From contig CBJLMB010000002.1 in the NCBI GenBank assembly GCA_966424055.1, forward strand, positions 353,862 through 417,861: DNA of 64,000 nt. The letters run 5' to 3'. The position numbers and the translations under genes are program-made. The DNA comes from Deminuibacter sp966424055 (GTDB lineage Bacteria; Bacteroidota; Bacteroidia; Chitinophagales; Chitinophagaceae). Shown piece after piece: positions 8,936-19,163 of the stretch (position 1 is its first letter; each line of letters opens with the position of its first letter). Below the pieces are notes generated by a model. It saw nothing but the letters and a program-made list of their open reading frames with translations, ran no database searches and had not been told where the DNA came from.

Positions 8936-9228
8936 GCGAACGATTTATTGGGTTTTGTACCGGGCAAATTTAGGGTTTTTGACGCCTTTATCACTTACAT
9001 TTGCACTCACTCTTAACGATTGTTTCACGGCCTTAGTATGAATAAGATGCACTTTTTGTGCAGTACAGGATGCCTGGAACAATGTGCATGCATGACGACC
9101 GGCCCCTGTTCAGCCTGTTTTCCCGGTGGTTGCGGCGTTTCCCTGTATACTTTTACAGAACAATGGCAGGTATCCCGTACGTACAGAGAAAACACGGAAA
9201 AAAGAACATTATACACGTATATCGAATT

Positions 9229-12009
9229 ATGGAATACAATTTTCGCTCGATCGAGAAAAAGTGGCAGCAGTATTGGAATGAGACGAATGCCTACAGGGTA
9301 AGCAACAACAGCGACAAGCCCAAATATTATGTGCTGGATATGTTTCCCTATCCCAGTGGGGCAGGGCTGCATGTGGGCCATCCGCTGGGGTATATCGCCA
9401 GCGATATTTTTGCCAGGTTCAAAAGGCTGAAAGGGTATAATGTGCTTCATCCCATGGGATATGATGCGTTTGGCCTGCCGGCCGAACAGTATGCTATTGA
9501 CCATGGTGTACACCCGGCCGTATCTACCGATCAGAATATTGCCAATTTCCGTAAACAGCTTGACAATATCGGGTTCTGTTTCGACTGGGAAAGGGAAGTG
9601 CGTACCAGCGATCCTGCTTATTATAAATGGACCCAGTGGATCTTTCTGCAACTGTTCAACAGCTTTTACAACCGGCAGACCAGCATGGCCGAACCTATTG
9701 CCGGCCTCATCGCTTCTTTTGAAAAAGAAGGCAATAGCCTGCATCCGGTACCCAATTCACAGTTTCAGCTGCCCGGTGCAGCCGGGGCCGCCTTCACCGC
9801 CGCCGACTGGCAGCGTTTTGATGAGGCTACCCGGGCTTCCATCCTGATGGAATACCGCCTGGCTTTTTGTGGTTATGGAGAAGTAAACTGGTGCGAAGCA
9901 CTGGGTACGGTACTGGCTAATGATGAGGTGATCAACGGTGTAAGTGAGCGCGGCGGCTATCCTGTAGTGAAAAAGAAGCTGCGCCAGTGGTACCTGCGTA
10001 TCACGGAATATGCCGACCGTCTTCTTGAAGGACTGGAACGTATCGAGTTCAGCGAGGCAATGAAGGAAATGCAAACCAACTGGATAGGTAAAAGCTATGG
10101 CGCCGAGATCGATTTTGATATCAGCGGCCAGGAAGCCTCAGGCAACAGGCTGCGTGTATACACCACCCGTCCCGATACTATTTTTGGTGTGGACTTTATG
10201 GTAGTGGCTCCCGAGCATGAATTGATTGCCCAAATAACCACACCTGCACAGAAAGCAGCGGTAGAACAATATGTGGCCTATGTAAAAAGCCGCAGCGAGC
10301 GCGAGCGGATGGCCGAGAAGAAGATCACCGGTTGTTTCACCGGGGCTTATGCGGTGAACCCGTTCAACGGACGGCAAATACCGGTTTGGATATCTGAATA
10401 TGTGCTGGCCGGCTATGGCACAGGCGCTATCATGGCCGTACCCTGCGGTGATGAGCGCGATTTTAAATTCGCACAACATTTTTCCATTCCCATTACCAAT
10501 ATTATCGGTGAGGCATTTAATGGAACAGAAGCCAATCCTACCAAAGATGCCCTACTGTGTAACAGCAATTTCCTGGATGGTATGGTGATGCGTGATGCGA
10601 TGGAAGTGGTGATGAACAGGCTGGAAGAAAAAGGTATTGGCAAACGCAAGGTGAACTACCGGATGCGGGACGCGGCTTTCAGCCGCCAGCGCTACTGGGG
10701 TGAGCCTTTCCCGATAAAATGGATCAATGGTATTGCTTACCCGCTTGATGTAAAAGACCTGCCGCTGGAATTGCCGCATGTAGAAAAATATGGTCCTGGC
10801 CCCGAAGGGGAAGGCCCGCTGGCCAATGTACCGGAATGGACAGCACAACACCTGGAAACGAATACCATGCCTGGCTATGCCGGTTCATCCTGGTATTTTC
10901 TGCGTTATATGGATCCGCATAATGCCGATACTTTCTGCGACCGCAAGGTGAGTGATTACTGGGAACAGGTAGATCTTTATATCGGTGGCACTGAACATGC
11001 TGTAGGGCATTTGCTGTACAGCCGTATGTGGACGAAAGCTTTGTTCGACCTGGGCTATATCGGCCATGATGAACCGTATAAAAAACTGGTGAACCAGGGA
11101 ATGATCCAGGGCAGCAGCCGCTTTGTTTACAGGGTAAGGGGTACCAACCAGTTTGTTTCTTCGGGTCTTAAAGAGAATTATGAGGTAGACGAATTGCATG
11201 TAGATGTGAACATTGTAGACGGTGTGGAGCTGGATATTGAAGCCTTCAAAAACTGGCGCTCAGAATACCAGGATGCACAGTTTATCCTGGAGGATGGAAA
11301 ATATATATGCGGCACGCTGGTTGAAAAAATGAGTAAGCGCTTATACAATACAGTTAACCCGGATGACCTGGTAAACAAGTTCGGCGCCGATACTTTCCGT
11401 ATGTATGAAATGTTCCTTGGTCCTGTTGAACAAAGCAAGCCCTGGGATACCAAAGGTATCGAAGGGGTACACCGTTTTCTGCGTAAACTGTGGCGCCTGT
11501 TTTTCGACGAGCAGAAAGGCCGTGTATGGACCACAGAAAAACCTGTTGATACCGAATTGAAGGTGTTGCATAAAGCCATCCGCAAAATTGAAGAAGATAC
11601 AGAGCGCTTTTCTTTCAATACGGCCGTGAGTGCTTTCATGGTATGTGTAAATGAACTCAGTGAACTGAAATGCAATAAGAAAGATATACTGCAGCCATTA
11701 CTGATACTGTTAACACCTTATGCCCCGCATGTGGCAGAAGAGTTATGGCATGAGCTGGGTAATACCGGAAGCATACTGGATGCAGCATATCCTGTATTTG
11801 AAGAAAAATATGTAGTGGAATCCACCAAAGAATACCCCATAAGCATCAATGGCAAGCTGCGTACCACCATCAACCTGAGCCTGGATGCGGCACAGGAAGA
11901 GATAGAGCAGATTGTACTGGCCAACGAAATAGTACAGAAATGGACTGAAGGCAAACCACCCAAGAAATTCATTTTTGTGAAGGGCCGGATGGTGAATGTG
12001 GTGGTGTAG
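9229..12009 (+). CDS. leuS: Leucyl-tRNA synthetase
   Basis: A 926-residue class I aminoacyl-tRNA synthetase that charges tRNA-Leu in the cytosol. The ATP-site motif HVGH is at residues 48-51 and KMSKR at 700-704. Between them lies the CP1 editing domain with 'TTRPDTIFGVDF' and 'GTGAIMAVPCGDERD'. The start at 9229 is preferred because MEYNFRSIEKKWQQYW matches the family N-terminus. The frame is open back to an ATG at 9058, but those 57 residues look like leader sequence. It is divergent from ftsX, with about 290 bp between the two starts. Confidence 0.97.
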   Translation: MEYNFRSIEKKWQQYWNETNAYRVSNNSDKPKYYVLDMFPYPSGAGLHVGHPLGYIASDIFARFKRLKGYNVLHPMGYDAFGLPAEQYAIDHGVHPAVSTDQNIANFRKQLDNIGFCFDWEREVRTSDPAYYKWTQWIFLQLFNSFYNRQTSMAEPIAGLIASFEKEGNSLHPVPNSQFQLPGAAGAAFTAADWQRFDEATRASILMEYRLAFCGYGEVNWCEALGTVLANDEVINGVSERGGYPVVKKKLRQWYLRITEYADRLLEGLERIEFSEAMKEMQTNWIGKSYGAEIDFDISGQEASGNRLRVYTTRPDTIFGVDFMVVAPEHELIAQITTPAQKAAVEQYVAYVKSRSERERMAEKKITGCFTGAYAVNPFNGRQIPVWISEYVLAGYGTGAIMAVPCGDERDFKFAQHFSIPITNIIGEAFNGTEANPTKDALLCNSNFLDGMVMRDAMEVVMNRLEEKGIGKRKVNYRMRDAAFSRQRYWGEPFPIKWINGIAYPLDVKDLPLELPHVEKYGPGPEGEGPLANVPEWTAQHLETNTMPGYAGSSWYFLRYMDPHNADTFCDRKVSDYWEQVDLYIGGTEHAVGHLLYSRMWTKALFDLGYIGHDEPYKKLVNQGMIQGSSRFVYRVRGTNQFVSSGLKENYEVDELHVDVNIVDGVELDIEAFKNWRSEYQDAQFILEDGKYICGTLVEKMSKRLYNTVNPDDLVNKFGADTFRMYEMFLGPVEQSKPWDTKGIEGVHRFLRKLWRLFFDEQKGRVWTTEKPVDTELKVLHKAIRKIEEDTERFSFNTAVSAFMVCVNELSELKCNKKDILQPLLILLTPYAPHVAEELWHELGNTGSILDAAYPVFEEKYVVESTKEYPISINGKLRTTINLSLDAAQEEIEQIVLANEIVQKWTEGKPPKKFIFVKGRMVNVVV

Positions 12010-12022
12010 AGTAAAATAGGAG

Positions 12023-12062
12023 ACTATAGATATTCCATATCTTCAAGATATGGAATATCTGA
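12023..12062. repeat. REP-like palindrome, copy 1 (3' end of the RAYT gene)
   Basis: The core 12028-12060 is a near-perfect 33-bp palindrome: AGATATTCCATATCTT, one C, then its reverse complement. It matches 12677-12716 at 39 of 40 positions in the same orientation. This copy overlaps the last codons of the transposase gene and supplies its TAG stop. Confidence 0.9.
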
Positions 12063-12659
12063 TTTACCAACGGGATTCACTAAATGATACCTGATAAATG
12101 CATCACGCCCTCCAAATCTGTCCATAATTTCCTTTGTAACCGTGCTTTCCTCCGAAGCAATCACCTGGCTATATGAGCTGTATAAATACTCCTGGAACCT
12201 GTCAGCAACTTTATGTTTATATGGGTTTTGATGAATGTAATTGACCACTGCAATAAAATACTCATCTGTCTCAATCAGCTTTCTTTTGAAATTCTTTTCC
12301 AATAAACTGCCTGTTCGCTTTTCCTGTATTTTGATGGCTTTGGCATAAGAAAGAAAAAAACGCCTGAACTGCTCACTGACGATTTCTTCAGGCTTTGTCA
12401 GTAATGAAGCTCCTTTAACTAAAGTTTGTTTTTGGAGATCGACCTCAGCAAAATTTTTTATATAAACAAGCAGGTGAAAATGATTGGGCAGAAGACAATA
12501 GGCATAGCAACAAAGGTAATCAGCAAGATACTCATTGAATTTTTTCAGGAAATAGAAATAGTTGTCCGGTTTAAAGAAAAGAGGGCCTCCATTATTTCCC
12601 CTGTTGAAAATATGGTAGTAACCATTTTCCTTTAATGGAGGAAAATAATCGTTTATCAT
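12024..12659 (-). CDS. REP-associated tyrosine transposase (RAYT, Y1/IS200-like)
   Basis: A 211-residue single-strand DNA nuclease/transposase of the HUH Y1 class. The fold opens with YYHIFNRGNNGG, the metal-binding HUH pair is in LPNHFHLLVYIKN, and the predicted catalytic tyrosine is in NYIHQNPYKH, followed by the SSYSQV segment of the RAYT/IS200-like subgroup. It is bracketed by two matching palindromes (12023-12062 and 12677-12716), the usual context for RAYTs, which act on REP palindromes. The stop codon and last residues are encoded inside one palindrome. The frame is intact, so the enzyme may be active. Confidence 0.92.
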   Translation of the reverse strand: MINDYFPPLKENGYYHIFNRGNNGGPLFFKPDNYFYFLKKFNEYLADYLCCYAYCLLPNHFHLLVYIKNFAEVDLQKQTLVKGASLLTKPEEIVSEQFRRFFLSYAKAIKIQEKRTGSLLEKNFKRKLIETDEYFIAVVNYIHQNPYKHKVADRFQEYLYSSYSQVIASEESTVTKEIMDRFGGRDAFIRYHLVNPVGKSDIPYLEDMEYL

Positions 12660-12676
12660 AGGCTGGCTTTTAGGTA

Positions 12677-12716
12677 ACTAAAGATATTCCATATCTTCAA
12701 GATATGGAATATCTGA
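12677..12716. repeat. REP-like palindrome, copy 2 (upstream of the RAYT gene)
   Basis: The same 33-bp core palindrome lies at 12682-12714 with matching ACTA and GA flanks. It is 17 bp upstream of the RAYT start codon and 18 bp upstream of the broken tricorn-like gene, so it sits where that gene's promoter or RBS would be expected. Confidence 0.9.
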
Positions 12717-12734
12717 CCGTTTAAACCCCATATT

Positions 12735-15700
12735 ATGAAACTAAACTGGCTGCTGTTGATAACGCTACTCATGTCAACCAGGCTTAATGTGCAGGCGCAG
12801 GAAGCCTATTTCCTCTCCAAGCCTGCTTTAACTCCCGATGGGCAATCGGTTATTTTCAGCTTTGAAGGTGATTTATGGAAAGCCAATATCCAGGATGGTA
12901 AGGCACTCCGTATCACCGCCATGCAGGGCTATGAAACAGATGCCCGTGTATCACCCGATGGCAAATGGATCGCTTTTACAGGAAGACAGTATGGCAATGC
13001 CGATGTTTTTATCATGCCAGTAGAAGGAGGCGAGGTAAAACAACTAACCACTTTCAGCGGTAATGATGAGGTAAGCTCCTGGAGCTGGGATTCAAAATAT
13101 ATTTATTTCACCAGCAGCCGTATGGGCCCTGCCTCCACTTATAAGGTGAGCATCAGCGGCGGAACAGCTAAAAAGGTTTTTGGCGATTATTATTTTTTAT
13201 TCGACCATAATGTGGCCGAACATCCCACCAGTGGTGAATTGTTTTTTAATGATACCTGGGAAAGCAGTTTCCAGGTGCAGCGCAAACGGTACAAAGGCCC
13301 TTTCAATCCCGATATACAATCGTATAATCCCGCAACAAAAAAATACAAACGCTATACCGACTGGGCAGGAAAAGATTTCGGTGCCACAATTGACAGAAAA
13401 GGTGATATCTATTTTATATCAGATGAAGCCAATGGCGAATACAACCTGTACACTTTCCATGATGGAAAAAAAGAAGCGCTGACCACTTTCAGCTCATCTA
13501 TCAAAAATGCGTAGGTGAATGCAGAAGGTGGAAAAGTGGTTTTTGAAAAAGATTACCAGCTCTGGTTATATGATGCCGCCTCGCGTAAGGCTTCAAAGCT
13601 GGCTATCCATATTATCCGCAATAATGTGCTGCCCAAGGAAAAGGATTTTGATGTGAAAGGAAATATCACTGCATTTGATGTGTCTTCAGATGGTAAAAAA
13701 CTCGCTTTTGTATCGCGCGGTGAATTGTTTGTAAGTGATGTGGAAGGGAAATTTGTTCAACAGATGGAGCGCGGCACCGCAGAAAGGGTGAAAGAGGTGA
13801 AATGGCTGGGTGATAATAAAACACTTTTATTCAGCCAAACACTGGCAGGCTTTACAAACTGGTATACCATAGCAGCCGATGGCAGTGCGCCGCTGAAACA
13901 ACTTACTTCAGACCAGCGCAATAACCGCGCACTGGTACTGAATAAAAAAAGAACCATGGGCGTTTACCTCAGTGGCAGGGATGAGGTGCGGCTGCTGAAC
14001 CTGAAATCAATGGAAAGCCGCGTCCTGGTGAAAGATGAGGTATGGGGCTTTCAAAACGGCGATATTGGTTTTTCACCTAACGATGAGTATGTGATGTTCA
14101 CCGCATTCAGGCATTTTGAGCAGGATATCCTGGTGCACAATATAAAGGAGAATAAAACCATCAATATCACCAATACGGCGATCAGTGAAAACTCGCCTGT
14201 ATGGTCGCCCGATGGTAAGTACCTTTATTTTATCTCTTCCCGCCTGCATCCTGCCTATCCCACAGGTATGCAGGAGCCAAAAGTATATCGCCTGGCCCTC
14301 CAGAAAAATGATGAGCCTTACCGTATTGATAAATACAACGATCTGTTCAAAAGCGAGAAAAAAGATACCGCGAAGAAAAAAGATACTGCTGTCGCACCTA
14401 TACGCATTGATATCAATGGTATCGAAAACCGTATAGAACAGATCGGTCCTTCTTTCGGTGAACAATACCTGCTTACCGTACTGCAAAAAAATGATGCGGC
14501 TACGGTGTTATACCTGAGCAACCATGCAGAAGGCAAAATGGCATTGTATAAAACCGTGCTGGAACCTTTTGAAGCACCCAAAACAGAACGTATCAGCGGT
14601 GCTGATGGCGGTAGTTTCGATTTTGCTGAAGCCGGAGACAAATATTTTGTGCTGTTCAGGGGCGGCATTGCCAAACTGGATCTGGAGAAAAACAAGGTTG
14701 ATCCTATCAGCATTGCCTATACATTCCGCAGGAGCCTGGCCGGCGAATTTCAGCAGGTGTTTGCTGAAACATGGGCACAGCTGCAGGAGAATTATTATGA
14801 TGAACATTTTCACGGTCTCGACTGGAATAAAACCAAACAGTATTATCAGCAATTCCTCCCTTACCTGAATAACAGGGCCGACCTCCGGGTATTGCTGAAC
14901 GATATGCTGGGAGAGCTCAACTCTTCTCACCAGGGTTTTAGTTCTTCCGGCGATGAGGAAAACATCGCATTACGCAATGCAACCATGGAAACTGGGATCG
15001 TTTTTGAGAACAATGATCCTTACAAAGTGAGCTATGTGTTGGAGAACAGTCCTGCCGATAATAGAAATACCAGCCTGCAAAAAGGAGATGTACTGGTTAA
15101 AGTGAATGGTGAACCCGTGAACCCCACTGCAGACCGTTACAGCTATTTCACAAAGCCCTCGCTCGACAAGGAATTGCAGCTGACTTTTAAAAGAGGCGGC
15201 GAAACAATTGAGGTGAAGGTGCATCCCATTGCATCACTGAATGATGGTTTGTATAACCAGTGGATCGACAATAATAAGAAGCGGGTGGAAGAAAAAACCA
15301 ACCACCGCATTGCCTATGCCTGTATGAAGAATATGGGGCAGCAGGAGCTGGAACGTTTTATACTCGAAATGACCAGGCAGCTGCCCGATAAGGATGGGCT
15401 TATTCTCGACCTGCGCTACAATACCGGTGGCAATGTACATGACCAGGTGCTGAACTTTTTATCACAGCGCTCTTACCTGCAGTGGAAATACCGTGAAGGC
15501 AAGCCGACCAGGCAGCCGAACTTTGCCCCCAGTGATAAACCGGTCATCCTGCTAACCAATGAACAGTCTCTGAGTGATGCAGAAATGACTTCTGCCGGAT
15601 TCAAGGCATTGAAGCTGGGTAAAATTGTGGGCAACGAAACCTATCACTGGATCATTTTCACCAGCGGCGCAGGAATGGTAGATGGCTCTTTTGTCAGGCT

Positions 15701-15848
15701 GCCGGCCTGGGGCTGTTATACGCTGGATGGCAAAGACCTTGAATTCAGCGGGGTTCAGCCTGATGTAAAAGTGATCAATACTTTCGAGGATAAACTAAAT
15801 GGTAAAGATCCGCAGCTGGATACAGCCATCGACCTGATATTGAAATAA
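12735..15848 (+). pseudogene. Tricorn-like S41 peptidase interrupted by an in-frame TAG
   Basis: A full-length reading of 1037 codons with one internal stop, TAG at 13512-13514 (codon 260). The first segment (12735-13514) has a signal peptide (MKLNWLLLITLLMSTRLNVQAQ) and the start of a WD/TolB-like propeller. The second (13515-15848) holds the rest of the propeller, a PDZ-like region and the S41 catalytic domain. The tricorn residues remain: Ser731-His732 in ELNSSH and nucleophile Ser947 in SLSDAE. The frame is unchanged across the stop, so a single substitution explains it. GTG directly follows TAG, so reinitiation could make a catalytic fragment, but without a signal peptide. A sequencing error is possible. 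Confidence 0.85.
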
Positions 15849-15852
15849 AAAA

Positions 15853-15881
15853 CAAAGGCGCTTCAATTTGAAGCGCCTTTG
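15853..15881. terminator. Bidirectional terminator between convergent peptidase genes
   Basis: CAAAGGCGCTTCAA (15853-15866) is the reverse complement of 15868-15881. Its stem of at least 12 bp has A-rich sequence before it and T-rich sequence after it. It lies between two convergent genes and can serve both. Confidence 0.85.
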
Positions 15882-15903
15882 CTTTTTATCCTGTTGTATT
15901 GTT

Positions 15904-18900
15904 CTATTGAACTTCTTTCAACATTTCTTTTACTGCTGCTTCCAACTGATCATCTTTGCCGTTTAAAAAATCTTCATAAGGCAAAGGCACCCTGATATCA
16001 GGTTCTACCTGCAGGTTTTCTGTAGGCCGGTTTTCTTTGCCGATAGTGGCCACCATCGGGATACCAAATACCATTGTGGGATCGATCTGTGTTTCCCACC
16101 ACACGGCAGTACCGGTACCAGCCACCGGCATACCGATCAGTTTGCCCAGGCCGTTCTGTTTGTAGATATAAGGGAAGATAAAGGCATCACTGTAATTGCT
16201 TTCACTGGTCAGCACACAACTGGGTTTTTGCCAGCGGCCCAGCGGCTCACCACCTTTCAGCAGGTTGCCCTGCGGTGCAAAGCGCAGGTAGGTTTTGCCA
16301 CTCAGGAATGTATTGAGGTCATCATGCAGCCATCCTCCGCCATTGAAACGGGTATCTACAATCAGTGCTGCTTTTTCAAGGTTTTTGCCCAGTACTTTAT
16401 CATACACTTCGCGGAAGCTGCCATCATTCATACCCTGTACATGTACATATCCTATTTTGCCATTGCTGAGTTTGTTAACCATAGCATTCATCCTGTTCAC
16501 CCAGCGTTTGTACATTAATACGCCTTCCTCACTGTTGCCAATGGGTTTCACTGTTTCCTCCCAGCGGCTGCCTGCGGGATCATAAATGCTCAGCAGCGTG
16601 TTTTTGCCTGCTTTCCTGTTCAGCAATTTTGCCCAGTCGATATTATCGGTGATAGCTTCACCATCTATTTTTTCAATGATATATCCTGCTTTCAGCTTAC
16701 TGCCTGCTTTATCCAGCGGGCCACCGCTGATTATTTCTGTTACTTTTAAGCCATTGCCGGTATAGGTTTCATCATACAATAAACCCAGTGATGCAGTAAT
16801 GTCGGCATTCGGCATTTGCGGCGAATAGCGTCCGCCGGTATGCGATGCATTCAGCTCTCCCAGCATTTCACTGAGCAGTTCCTGGAAATCGTAATTATTG
16901 CTGATATGGGGTAGGAAACGTGCATAGGTTTCTTTGTACATTTTCCAGTCAACACCATGCAGTTTCGGATCGTAAAATTTCTTTTCCACCTGGCGCCATG
17001 CGTGTTCAAAAATATAGGCCCTTTCAGCCGCAGCATTCAGCACCATTTCGCCGCTGATGCCCACCGGTGTTACTTTACCGCTTTCTGCATCTACTTTTAC
17101 CAGGCTGCCGTTATTGCTCAGGAAAAGACTTTTACCATCTTTACTTATTTCAATACCACTGGGTGAGCCGCCCAGTTTGGCCAGTATTTTTGTTTCCCTT
17201 GTCCGGGGTTCTGTTACCCAGAGATCGTATCCTTTTTCAAAAGCAGCAAGATAGAACAACTTACTGCCATCATTATTCAGTACATAATCACTGAGTGAAG
17301 AACTATTGATGGTAAAGCGCACTTTCCGGTCATCGAGATTATCCAGGTCCAGTTTCAGCGGTGTTTTTTTGGCTGTTTTGCTGCTGTCTGCTTTTTTCTC
17401 TTTTTCTTCTTTTTCTTTCAGCAGAGCAAAATCTTCTTTGCTTAATTTAAAACGGTCGTATGCATCTTTATCGAAGAATACGCCATATACGTCCAGTTCA
17501 CGGCTGCCCTGGTTGGCGAGTGATTTACGTCCTTCCCGGTCACTTACCCAGGTATACAGTTTGCCATCCATACCCCATTTATTATTGCCTTCACCAAAGC
17601 CGCTGCTGATAGGGTAAACAATGGGTTGAGAGCCATCAGCCTTGATCAGTGCAGCATTGCTGGCAAAGAAATAGCCGTTCTGATCGTCTGTGATGATCCA
17701 GTTGCCATCGGGGCTCCACTGGAAATCCCAGTCGCCATCACTGTAAGAGTGGTTATGTCCTTCAGGCAGCAGTGTACGTGTTTGCTTGCTGGCAACATTG
17801 TATACCTTGAGTATATTCCTTTCCTCTATATAAGCGATCTCTTTGCCATCGGGTGAATACCTGGGCTGGAACTCTTCTTTCGTAGTGGCGATCAGGGGCT
17901 CTTCTTTTAAAACAGTGGATGCATAGAAATAAGGTTCTTCTTTACGGGTGATACTGGTTTGATAGATATCCCAGTTGTTGTTGCGTTCTGCGGCGTATAC
18001 CAGGCTGCGCCCGTCAGGGTTCCATTGCACCATGCGCTCCTGCTGCGGCGTATTGGTGATGCGTTTGGTTTGGCCGCCTTCTACACTTGTTACAAAGATC
18101 TCTCCGCGTGTAACAAAGGCAATCTCTTTGCCGTTGGGGCTAAGGGCAAACTCGGTAACATTGCCGTTAATGGGCACATTTTTTTCCACACCATTCCTGC
18201 CATCGTTGTAAATATGGATGGCCAGTTTCTGCGGACTTCCATTTTCTTTGAGTGTATAAATTTCTCCATCCTGGCTAAAGCAGAGTGTATTGTCGCCAGG
18301 CCTGCTTAAATGGCGAACAGGATTGTTTTTAAACTGCGTGAGCTGCACCTCTGCCATCTTCTGCAGTACAGGTGTTTTATAAATGTTCTGGTTGCCGTTC
18401 TTTTCACTCAGGTAGTAAATAAACTGGTCATCGCTGCTGAAGACAGGCTCACGGTCTTCACCTTCAAAACCGCTGATCTTGCGGTAGGTATTGGCTTTTA
18501 CATCCATCACCCATATATCGCGCGTTACAGCGGAAGTATGGTGTTTGCGCCAGCCATCTTCATAACCTTTCCTGTCCTGGAACACGATCTGCGAGCCTTT
18601 GCTGTTATAGTGCGCATTCTCCATACCTGCAGCGCTGATCAGCACAGGGCGCCCGCCATTAACATTTACACTATACAGGTTCTGAAACAATTTTGTACTG
18701 AAACGTACACTGGCAGCCGGTGCATTGCGCCCACTGCCGAAAATAACTTTGGAATCATCGGGACTGAAATCATAGGGATAATCATTGGCGCTGTTATAGG
18801 TTAAACGGGTAGGTGTGCCACCGGTAGCCGGCATGATAAACACATCGAAATTACCGTAGCGGTCGCTTGCAAATGCGATGTATTTACCATCATGGCTCCA

Positions 18901-19110
18901 TACAGGCATCATATCCTGGGCCTCGTGAATAGTAAGGGGTACCGCGGTGCCACCGGATGCATCTACCCGGTAAATATCACCTTTGTAACCAAATGCAATT
19001 GTTTTTCCATCGGGAGATATGGCCGGGTACCGCAGCCATAAAGGGGTTGACTGGGCTATTGCCGAAATAACCAGGAAACAGGCGGCAATGGCCAAAAGGC
19101 TTTGCTTCAT
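15904..19110 (-). CDS. Tricorn-like S41 family peptidase with PDZ domain
   Basis: A 1068-residue exported serine peptidase related to archaeal tricorn protease. In order: signal peptide (MKQSLLAIAACFLVISAIAQ), two beta-propeller regions built of repeated 'SPDGK' blades (about residues 20-620), a helical and PDZ segment ('KLKAGYIIEKIDGEAI'), and the S41 core. Catalytic residues are Ser756-His757 in ELNASH and nucleophile Ser974 followed by Asp975 in SNYSDAF, matching tricorn spacing. It probably degrades peptides in the periplasm. It is the paralogue of the broken gene at 12735-15848, arranged tail to tail. Confidence 0.93.
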   Translation of the reverse strand: MKQSLLAIAACFLVISAIAQSTPLWLRYPAISPDGKTIAFGYKGDIYRVDASGGTAVPLTIHEAQDMMPVWSHDGKYIAFASDRYGNFDVFIMPATGGTPTRLTYNSANDYPYDFSPDDSKVIFGSGRNAPAASVRFSTKLFQNLYSVNVNGGRPVLISAAGMENAHYNSKGSQIVFQDRKGYEDGWRKHHTSAVTRDIWVMDVKANTYRKISGFEGEDREPVFSSDDQFIYYLSEKNGNQNIYKTPVLQKMAEVQLTQFKNNPVRHLSRPGDNTLCFSQDGEIYTLKENGSPQKLAIHIYNDGRNGVEKNVPINGNVTEFALSPNGKEIAFVTRGEIFVTSVEGGQTKRITNTPQQERMVQWNPDGRSLVYAAERNNNWDIYQTSITRKEEPYFYASTVLKEEPLIATTKEEFQPRYSPDGKEIAYIEERNILKVYNVASKQTRTLLPEGHNHSYSDGDWDFQWSPDGNWIITDDQNGYFFASNAALIKADGSQPIVYPISSGFGEGNNKWGMDGKLYTWVSDREGRKSLANQGSRELDVYGVFFDKDAYDRFKLSKEDFALLKEKEEKEKKADSSKTAKKTPLKLDLDNLDDRKVRFTINSSSLSDYVLNNDGSKLFYLAAFEKGYDLWVTEPRTRETKILAKLGGSPSGIEISKDGKSLFLSNNGSLVKVDAESGKVTPVGISGEMVLNAAAERAYIFEHAWRQVEKKFYDPKLHGVDWKMYKETYARFLPHISNNYDFQELLSEMLGELNASHTGGRYSPQMPNADITASLGLLYDETYTGNGLKVTEIISGGPLDKAGSKLKAGYIIEKIDGEAITDNIDWAKLLNRKAGKNTLLSIYDPAGSRWEETVKPIGNSEEGVLMYKRWVNRMNAMVNKLSNGKIGYVHVQGMNDGSFREVYDKVLGKNLEKAALIVDTRFNGGGWLHDDLNTFLSGKTYLRFAPQGNLLKGGEPLGRWQKPSCVLTSESNYSDAFIFPYIYKQNGLGKLIGMPVAGTGTAVWWETQIDPTMVFGIPMVATIGKENRPTENLQVEPDIRVPLPYEDFLNGKDDQLEAAVKEMLKEVQ

Positions 19111-19163
19111 AGATATTCTTTTAGATTTGTGTGATCAACAAGATCTAAAGATACTCCTGAATC

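Noticed and set aside
8996..9003. TACATTTG as a leuS promoter -7 box
   Set aside because: It matches the consensus but lies more than 220 bp before the chosen start and has no correctly spaced -33 element.
9058..9228. N-terminal extension of leuS by 57 codons
   Set aside because: The extra residues do not resemble any synthetase N-terminus, while MEYNFRSIEKKWQQYW at 9229 does.
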